This document shows positions 57,525 through 64,000 of a DNA stretch of 64,000 nt, piece by piece. Positions within the stretch are counted from its first letter, which is position 1. Each line of letters starts with the position of its first letter. Below the pieces are notes generated by a model that saw only the letters and a program-made list of their open reading frames with translations, was not told the origin of the DNA and made no database searches. Origin of the DNA: VBCG01 sp044226535 (GTDB lineage Bacteria > Pseudomonadota > Gammaproteobacteria > Burkholderiales > Casimicrobiaceae); the NCBI GenBank assembly GCA_044226535.1, contig JBGAGT010000006.1, forward strand, positions 161,023 to 225,022, read 5' to 3'. The position numbers were made by a program, and so were the translations under genes.

Positions 57525-58919
57525 ATGAACCCGACCGACAATCGCACGACGAGCGCTGTTCCCGGCCCCGTTCCGGGCACGCGCATCACCGAAGCCTACG
57601 CACGGCTTCTCGCGCGTGATGCGTACTTCTGGGCTTGGCCGATGGCGAACATCTACAACAAGCGGCTGGGTTTCGGGAAGGCGCCGGAGCCGGGCCTGCT
57701 GGGCGGCGTCCTGCCGTTCGCGCCGGTCAACCGCATGGCCATGCTGACCGACTACATCGATCCGGCCGAGCGCGCGGTCGCCTGCCCGAACCAGGATGTC
57801 GTCTATGGCGGCGGGCCCCTCGCGCTCGACCTGAGTCCGGTGGTCGTGCAGGTGCCCGACTTCGGGGGCCGCTTCTGGGTGTACCAGATCGTCGACCTGC
57901 GGACCGACAGCTTCGCCGATCTCGGCGCCATGTACGGCACGAAGCCGGGCTTTTATCTCCTTGCCGGGCCGGCGTGGAAGGGCGAGGTCCCGGCCGGCAT
58001 CGCCAAAGTCTTCCGCTCGGGGACGAGCACCGGTTTCTTCGCCCCGCGCGCGTTCCAGGACGACACGCCCGAAGACAGGCGCGCCATCCAGGACGTCATC
58101 GGTCTGATCGATGCATACCCGCTCGCCGAGTTCGACGGGAAGGTGAAGAAGCGCGACTGGTCGAAGCTGCCGCATTTCCCGCAACCGGACTCCGACGGGG
58201 CCGAGACCAAATGGGTCTTCCCCGAGACGTTCTTCGACCAGCTGCCGTTGTTGCTCGACGATGCCACGCCGCTGGCGGGCGAGGAGCCGCGCTATGCCGC
58301 CTTGCGGGAGCTCGTCGCGGTGGCGCAGCGGGATCCGAAGCTGAAGGCGGCGATGATCGACGAGGCCAAGCGCGCCGACAAGGAGCTGGTCGCGCCGCTC
58401 TTCGAGTTCCGCAATTACGGCATCCCGCTGCCGCATCACTGGACCACCATCGACAACGGCGCGGCCTTCGGCACCGACTACTTCACCCGCACCGCCGTCG
58501 GGAAGTCGAACATCCTCGTCAACAAGCCGCTGGAGACGAAGTATTTCTACCAGGACCTGGATGCGGACGGCCAGCGGCTGACCAGCGCCCATCGCTACAC
58601 CGTCACGTTCGCGGGCGGCCGGTTGCCTCCGGTGAAGGGCTTCTGGTCGCTCACGATGTACAACCGGCACCACTTCTTCGAGCCCAACGCGATCGAGCGC
58701 TACTCGGTGGGCACCAAGAACAAGGAGCTGCACCAGGCGGCGGACGGATCGCTGACGATCCACGTGCAGGCGGACGAGCCGAAGACGGCGGCCGGCCGCG
58801 CCAACTGGCTGCCATCGCCGAAGGACGCCGAGTTCTCGCTCTACGTGCGCGCGTACTGGCCGGAGGATGCGATCACCCGTGGCGAGTGGACGCCACCGGC
58901 GGTGGTGAAGGTCGGGTGA
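57525..58919 (+). CDS. DUF1254/DUF1214 domain protein
   Basis: The 464-residue protein has the DUF1254 block (YFWAWPMANIYNKR, VACPNQDVVYGGGPLAL, FGGRFWVYQIVDLRTDSFADLG). A DUF1214 domain follows (KYFYQDLDADGQRLTSAHRYTVTF, GFWSLTMYNRHHFFEPN). The biochemical role is unknown. No signal peptide is seen. GGAGG precedes the ATG and a TACAAT lies at 57476-57481. Confidence 0.9.
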   Translation: MNPTDNRTTSAVPGPVPGTRITEAYARLLARDAYFWAWPMANIYNKRLGFGKAPEPGLLGGVLPFAPVNRMAMLTDYIDPAERAVACPNQDVVYGGGPLALDLSPVVVQVPDFGGRFWVYQIVDLRTDSFADLGAMYGTKPGFYLLAGPAWKGEVPAGIAKVFRSGTSTGFFAPRAFQDDTPEDRRAIQDVIGLIDAYPLAEFDGKVKKRDWSKLPHFPQPDSDGAETKWVFPETFFDQLPLLLDDATPLAGEEPRYAALRELVAVAQRDPKLKAAMIDEAKRADKELVAPLFEFRNYGIPLPHHWTTIDNGAAFGTDYFTRTAVGKSNILVNKPLETKYFYQDLDADGQRLTSAHRYTVTFAGGRLPPVKGFWSLTMYNRHHFFEPNAIERYSVGTKNKELHQAADGSLTIHVQADEPKTAAGRANWLPSPKDAEFSLYVRAYWPEDAITRGEWTPPAVVKVG

Positions 58920-58994
58920 AAGGCCTGCCTTGCGACCGGGCCGGCGAAGCATCGTGGCGGCACGAGCCTGCGGTCGTTGCGAATTGCCCGTGAA

Positions 58995-59978
<984 letters not shown>

Positions 59979-59980
59979 CC

Positions 59981-60085
59981 GTCATCCCCGCGAAGTCGAG
60001 GATCCAGTCGTCATCCCCGCGAAAGCGGGGACCCACGACGTGCCGTCACGTCATGGCTGGATTCCCGCTGCCGCGGGAATGACGT
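59981..60085. repeat. Hairpin repeats between dusA and the epimerase gene
   Basis: A diverged direct copy (CCGTCATCCCCGCGAAGTCG), a complete direct copy (60010-60036) and an inverted copy of the CCGCGGGAATGACG subtype. The last one encodes the C-terminus of the DenD-like protein. Confidence 0.88.
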
Positions 60086-61040
60086 CGTCGATGTACTGGC
60101 GCACGATGCCGTCGAAGTCGCGATCGGCGTGCATGCCGAGCTGGCGCGCGAACACCGTGTCGAAATCCACCGGCCAGGTGCGCACGATGCGGTCGATGAA
60201 GGCATCGGGAACGTAGCGCACGCGATCGGCGACGGCGTCGCCGGCGACGCGCCGCAGCGAGGCGACCATGTCGCGCACCGAGGTCGAGATGCCGGGCAGG
60301 TTGACGCTGCGGGTGTGCGCGAAGGCGCCGGCGTCGACCTCGTGCGCGGTGACGATGTTGTCGATGACGGTGCGCGGCGAGGTGAGCCACATGCGCGTCG
60401 TCTCGGCCACCGGGCACACGGCCTCGACGCCGTCGAGCGGCTCGCGGATGATGCCGCTGGCGAACGACGACGCAGCCTTGTTGGGCTTGCCCGGGCGCAC
60501 GCTCACCGTGGGTAGCCGCAGGCTCCGCCCATCGACGAAGCCCTTGCGCGTGTAGTCGTTGACCAGGAACTCGCCGACGGCCTTCTGGTTGCCGTAGGAA
60601 GACTGCGGCCACAACGCCTGCGAGTCGGGGACGGGGTCGCCGAGCGGGCCGCCGAACACCGCGCAGGAGCTCGCGTACACGAAGCGCGGCCTGGTGCCCA
60701 GCGCACGCGCGGCTTCGAGCAGCGCGCGCGTGGCGTCGACATTGACCCGCCAGCCGAGGTCGAAATTCGCCTCGGCCTCGCCACTGACGATGGCCGCGAG
60801 GTGGAACACGCTGTCGGGTCGCCGCTCGAACGCGCGCGAGATCAGCGCGGGATCGCCGATGTCGCCGGCCAGCGCGGTGACGCGGGGATCGGTCGAGGCC
60901 GGCGCAACGACGTCGACCAGCGTCAGGCTGTCGATGGGCGCCTGCGCGCCCGATGCATTGGCGAGGTGGCCGCGCGCGAGCAGCGCGGCGGCGAGCTTGG
61001 CGCCGAGGAAGCCGGCGCCACCGGTGATGAGGATGTGCAT
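60051..61040 (-). CDS. denD: NAD-dependent epimerase/dehydratase, D-erythronate dehydrogenase-like
   Basis: The 329-residue extended SDR has ILITGGAGFLGAKLAAALL and HLAAIVSGEAEANFDLGWRVNV, then YASSCAVFGG, the catalytic SSYGNQKAVGE (Y-x3-K) and RLPTVSVRPGKPNKAASSFAS. These fit the DenD group that oxidises D-erythronate. The final residues VIPAAAGIQP are supplied by a dispersed repeat, so the natural C-terminus was replaced. No partner kinase (DenK/OtnK) is nearby. Confidence 0.8.
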   Translation of the reverse strand: MHILITGGAGFLGAKLAAALLARGHLANASGAQAPIDSLTLVDVVAPASTDPRVTALAGDIGDPALISRAFERRPDSVFHLAAIVSGEAEANFDLGWRVNVDATRALLEAARALGTRPRFVYASSCAVFGGPLGDPVPDSQALWPQSSYGNQKAVGEFLVNDYTRKGFVDGRSLRLPTVSVRPGKPNKAASSFASGIIREPLDGVEAVCPVAETTRMWLTSPRTVIDNIVTAHEVDAGAFAHTRSVNLPGISTSVRDMVASLRRVAGDAVADRVRYVPDAFIDRIVRTWPVDFDTVFARQLGMHADRDFDGIVRQYIDDVIPAAAGIQP

Positions 61041-61067
61041 GGTGGGCGAGGGGGAACGATGGGAGCG

Positions 61068-61115
61068 TGGATCCCCGCTTGCGCGGGGAGGACAGTGTTG
61101 CGCGGGGATGACGGC
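61068..61115. repeat. Hairpin repeat upstream of hemC
   Basis: An inverted copy (GGATCCCCGCTTGCGCGGGG) with a second half copy (TTGCGCGGGGATGACGG) in the denD-hemC divergent region. Confidence 0.85.
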
Positions 61116-61140
61116 AAGGCGGCATCATAGCCCGCGCTGC

Positions 61141-61146
61141 TAGAAT
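61141..61146 (+). promoter_or_regulatory. -10-like box immediately upstream of hemC
   Basis: TAGAAT ends 6 bases before the hemC ATG, the same distance as TATAAT before rph. A start at the usual distance would give a leaderless or near-leaderless mRNA. No convincing -35 is seen. Confidence 0.3.
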
Positions 61147-61152
61147 CGATTC

Positions 61153-62088
61153 ATGCCGCCCGCCGTTCCGCGCCGCCTCACCCTCGCCACGCGCGAGTCC
61201 GCACTGGCGCTGTGGCAGTCGGAGCAGGTGCGCTCGATGCTGCAGGCCTCGCACCGGCACCTCACCGTCGATCTCCTCGGCATGACCACGCGCGGCGACC
61301 AGGTGCAGGACCGGCCGCTCGCCGACATCGGCGGCAAGGGCCTGTTCATCAAGGAGCTCGAGGTCGCGATGGCCGACGGCCGCGCGGATGCCGCCGTGCA
61401 TTCGCTGAAGGACCTGCCGATGGACCTGCCCGAGGGCTTCGTGATCGCCGCGGTGATCGCGCGCGACGACCCGCGCGATGCCTTCGTGTCCAACGAATTC
61501 GGCAGCCTCGCCGAGTTGCCTCCGCGGGCGGTCGTCGGCACCTCCAGCGTGCGCCGCGAGGCACAGCTTCGCGCGCGCTTCCCCGAGCTCGTGTTCAAGC
61601 CGCTGCGCGGCAATGTCAACACGCGGCTCGCGAAGCTCGACCAGGGCCAGTACGGCGCCATCATCCTCGCCGCGGCGGGCCTGAAGCGCCTCGGCATGGC
61701 CGAGCGCATCCGCGAGCTGATCGATCCCGAGGACAGCCTTCCCGCGGCGGGACAGGGCGCGATGGCGGTCGAGTGCCGCGCCGACCGCGACGACGTGATC
61801 GCGCTCTGCGAATCGCTCTCCGACCCCGCGACGCAGTTCGCCACCACCGCCGAGCGCGCCTTCGCGCGGGCGCTGTCGGGTAGCTGCCATACACCCATCG
61901 CCGCCTATGCGGAATGGCTGGGGGACTCGCTGTGGCTGCGCGGCCTGGTGGCGAGCCTCGACGGCCGCGAGGTGATGCGCGGCGAGCGCGACGCGGTGGT
62001 GGTCGATGCCGAGGAGGCGCGCCTCCTCGGCGCCACGCTCGGCGGCGAGCTCCTGGCGCGCGGCGCTGCGCGGCTCGCCGGCGGATGA
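61153..62088 (+). CDS. hemC: Porphobilinogen deaminase (hydroxymethylbilane synthase)
   Basis: The 311-residue enzyme polymerises four porphobilinogens. It has LATRESALALWQ, DIGGKGLFIKELE, AVHSLKDLP, GTSSVRREAQL, LRGNVNTRL and the dipyrromethane-cofactor cysteine C245 in SGSCHTPIAAYA. The stop overlaps the hemD ATG. Confidence 0.96.
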   Translation: MPPAVPRRLTLATRESALALWQSEQVRSMLQASHRHLTVDLLGMTTRGDQVQDRPLADIGGKGLFIKELEVAMADGRADAAVHSLKDLPMDLPEGFVIAAVIARDDPRDAFVSNEFGSLAELPPRAVVGTSSVRREAQLRARFPELVFKPLRGNVNTRLAKLDQGQYGAIILAAAGLKRLGMAERIRELIDPEDSLPAAGQGAMAVECRADRDDVIALCESLSDPATQFATTAERAFARALSGSCHTPIAAYAEWLGDSLWLRGLVASLDGREVMRGERDAVVVDAEEARLLGATLGGELLARGAARLAGG

Positions 62089-62849
62089 GCGGCCCGCTCA
62101 CGGGCATCGGCGTGATCGTCACGCGGCCCGCGCGCCAGGCCGCCGCGTTCTCGCAAAAGCTCGCGGCCCTGGGCGCGACGGCCATCGCCTTCCCGGCGAT
62201 CGTCATCCTGCCGCCCGCGGACCGTGCGCCGCTCGAGCGCGCACAGCGCGAGCTCGACCACTACGACGCCGCGATCTTCGTCTCGGCCAACGCCGCCGAA
62301 TACGGCGTTCCCCCGACGCCCTGGCCGCCGGGGGTGAAGGCCTTCGCGCCCGGCCCCGGCAGCGCCGCCGCATTGACCAACCTCGGCGTTCGCGGCGTGC
62401 GCTTTCCCGGCGAGCGTCACGACAGCGAGGGCCTGCTGGCACTGCCCGAACTCGCCGACGTGCGCGGCAAGCGCATCCTGCTGCTGCGCGGCGAAGGCGG
62501 CCGCGACCTCCTGCTCGACACGCTGCGCGCACGCGGCGCCAGCGTCGACGTGGTCGCGTGTTACCGCCGCGCGCCGCCCGTGGGCGTGCAGGGCCTCGTC
62601 GAGGTGCTGGCCGAAGGGCGCGCGCAGGCGCTCACGCTCACGTCCAGCGAGGGCGTCGCCAACCTCTGCGACGCGCTCGACGCGACCTCGCTGCAACGCC
62701 TTTCCGTGCTCCCCGCCTTCGCGAGCCACCCGCGCATCGCCGAGGCCGCGCGCGCACGCGGCCTGCGCGCGGTCGAGACCGGCAGCGGCGACATGGGCCT
62801 CGTCGCCGCGTTGCTACAATGGTTCGATCCCCCAAGAAGATCATCATGA
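62085..62849 (+). CDS. hemD: Uroporphyrinogen-III synthase
   Basis: The 254-residue protein has the two-domain HemD pattern: GVIVTRPARQAAAFSQKLAALGA, DAAIFVSANAAEYG, RILLLRGEGGRDLLLDTLRARGASVDVVACYRR, and LTSSEGVANL. It cyclises hydroxymethylbilane. Start and stop overlap hemC and the following dehydrogenase gene by four bases each, so all three are translationally coupled. Confidence 0.92.
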   Translation: MSGPLTGIGVIVTRPARQAAAFSQKLAALGATAIAFPAIVILPPADRAPLERAQRELDHYDAAIFVSANAAEYGVPPTPWPPGVKAFAPGPGSAAALTNLGVRGVRFPGERHDSEGLLALPELADVRGKRILLLRGEGGRDLLLDTLRARGASVDVVACYRRAPPVGVQGLVEVLAEGRAQALTLTSSEGVANLCDALDATSLQRLSVLPAFASHPRIAEAARARGLRAVETGSGDMGLVAALLQWFDPPRRSS

Positions 62850-63793
62850 CCCAGCCCTCGATCCTGCTCACGGCCCCGCTGCCTCCTTTCGTCCTCGACC
62901 CGCTGCAGCGCGACTACCGATGCGTCGACTACGTGAAGGCCGCGGACAAGGACGCGCTGCTCGCCGCCGATGGCGCGTCGATCCGCGGCCTGGTGCAAGG
63001 AGGCGGGACGGTGACACCCGCCAAGCTCCTGGACGCGTTGCCCAACCTCGAGATCATTTCGGTGTTCGGCGTGGGCTATGACGGCGTGCCGGTGGACTAC
63101 TGCCGCAAGCGCGGCATCAAGGTCACCAACACGCCCGACGTGCTCAACGACGACGTCGCCGACACTGCGGTCGCCCTGCTGCTGATGTCGGCGCGCGGCT
63201 TCGTCAGCGCCAACCGACAGCTCCGCGCGGGCGACTGGGCATCGGGCGCGAACACCCTGACCACCAAGGTCGCGGGCAAGCGTGCCGGCATCCTCGGCCT
63301 CGGCCGCATCGGCAAGGCCATCGCCTCCCGGCTCGAGGCCTTCGACATGCACATCGCCTACACCGGACGCAACAAGCAGGATGTGCCGTATACCTACTAC
63401 CCCAACCTCGCGACGCTGGCGGCCAACTCCGACTACCTCGTCGTCGCCTGTCCCGGCGGGCCCGCGACGCAGAACATCGTCGACGCCTCGGTGCTGCAGG
63501 CGCTGGGCAGCAAGGGCACGCTGATCAACATCGCGCGCGGCTCGATCGTCGACGAGCCCGCGCTCGTCGCCGCGCTCAAGGCGGGAACCATCCGCAGCGC
63601 CGCGCTGGACGTGTACGCGCACGAGCCGGTGGTGCCGCCCGAGCTCCTCGCCATGGACAACATCGTGCTGCTGCCGCACGTGGGCAGCGCCACCGCCGAG
63701 ACGCGGCTCGCCATGGGCGACCTCTGCCGCGGCAACCTCGAGAGCTGGTTCGCGGGCAACGGCCCGAAGACGCTGATCCCCGAGCTGCGCTGA
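62846..63793 (+). CDS. D-isomer-specific 2-hydroxyacid dehydrogenase
   Basis: The 315-residue enzyme has ISVFGVGYDGVPVDYCRKRGIKVTNTPDVL and the NAD motif GILGLGRIGKAIA. LINIARGSIVDEPAL follows with the substrate-binding Arg, then the catalytic Glu region DVYAHEP and His in LLPHVGSAT. It resembles glyoxylate/hydroxypyruvate reductases (GhrB-like). Its coupling to hemD is unusual, as hemX/hemY more often follow. A TACAAT at 62815-62820 could provide a separate promoter. Confidence 0.9.
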   Translation: MTQPSILLTAPLPPFVLDPLQRDYRCVDYVKAADKDALLAADGASIRGLVQGGGTVTPAKLLDALPNLEIISVFGVGYDGVPVDYCRKRGIKVTNTPDVLNDDVADTAVALLLMSARGFVSANRQLRAGDWASGANTLTTKVAGKRAGILGLGRIGKAIASRLEAFDMHIAYTGRNKQDVPYTYYPNLATLAANSDYLVVACPGGPATQNIVDASVLQALGSKGTLINIARGSIVDEPALVAALKAGTIRSAALDVYAHEPVVPPELLAMDNIVLLPHVGSATAETRLAMGDLCRGNLESWFAGNGPKTLIPELR

Positions 63794-63816
63794 CGTACCC
63801 GCGAGCTGCGCTGACG
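63780..63816. repeat. Short tandem duplication over the stop codon of the dehydrogenase gene
   Basis: CGAGCTGCGCTGACGTA occurs twice, at 63780-63796 and 63800-63816, so the last codons and stop are duplicated 20 bp downstream. Confidence 0.85.
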
Positions 63817-63819
63817 TAG

Positions 63820-64000
63820 CCGTCATCCCCGCGAAAGCGGGGACCCAGCCGTAGCGCGGTGGTATTGCGTCGACCCGCGCAAACATGCGTCGTCGCCTCC
63901 ATCGGCGAAGCGTGCGACGGCCACCGGGGCTTGTATGTTCAAGCCAGACCGGCGCGGTAAAGTCTGACTGCCGTTGAGGCAACCAGACCGGTCCGTGCAG
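63820..64000. other. Window end: one hairpin repeat, then no recognisable gene
   Basis: A direct short-variant copy occupies 63821-63848. The remaining 150 bp shows no convincing coding frame, tRNA or riboswitch. The next gene presumably starts beyond the window. Confidence 0.5.

Noticed and set aside
63850..64000. Possible tRNA or riboswitch at the window end
   Set aside because: No cloverleaf with a GTTCGA-type T loop and no known riboswitch core could be drawn.

Overview
The window is high-GC DNA from a proteobacterium, most likely a betaproteobacterium. The evidence is the gene neighbourhoods hemA-prfA-prmC, rph-rdgB-hemW and hemC-hemD, the midA/pteridine reductase pair, and many dispersed hairpin repeats of the GTCATCCCCGCG...CGCGGGGATGAC type. 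No rRNA or tRNA gene was seen. Genus cannot be assigned by eye.

Layout. Positions 1-5950 are a visibly lower-GC accessory island. It holds a truncated DUF3800 gene, a NaeI-type restriction endonuclease, a Vsr mismatch endonuclease and a convergent C5-cytosine methyltransferase. A decayed VapB/AbrB antitoxin copy follows, then an HTH/GIY-YIG fusion protein, a HigBA-like pair whose toxin is broken, and an intact VapBC pair. Positions 6183-13594 are mainly housekeeping: hemA, prfA, an acetyltransferase, prmC, a second HigBA-type module, a UPF0114 protein and a secreted subtilase. An IS481-family element lies at about 13748-15040. Positions 15084-26616 carry an Ldh-type dehydrogenase, a glycosyltransferase/epimerase pair, rph-rdgB-hemW, an amidase, a ChaC-like enzyme, a nucleotide-transporter-like protein, a pteridine reductase and a MidA-like methyltransferase.

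Positions 26687-38374 form a catabolic cluster: a PotABCD-type ABC transporter, an aldehyde dehydrogenase, an enolase-superfamily enzyme, a MocR-type regulator, a GMC oxidoreductase and a DAO-type FAD oxidase. A conserved 31-bp motif upstream of both the transporter operon and the regulator/enolase divergent promoters ties them into one regulon. The regulator itself has an internal frameshifting deletion. Positions 38467-43380 hold a SYLF protein, a Cfa-type methyltransferase plus FAD reductase pair resembling the 10-methyl fatty acid system (TmsB/TmsA), a hotdog thioesterase and a DyP peroxidase. Positions 43561-48538 hold a ferric-iron or aminoethylphosphonate-type ABC transporter and a PP2C-like phosphatase. 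Positions 48617-58919 hold a periplasmic-sensing histidine kinase with two response regulators, then a SYLF protein, an arylsulfatase, an SDR, a DHA2 transporter, a VOC protein, an uncharacterised protein and a DUF1254 protein. The window ends with dusA, a DenD-like epimerase, hemC-hemD and a 2-hydroxyacid dehydrogenase.

The most unusual general feature is the dispersed repeat. It fills most intergenic gaps, abuts or contains several start codons, supplies C-termini to two proteins, and has entered prmC and the GMC oxidoreductase in frame.
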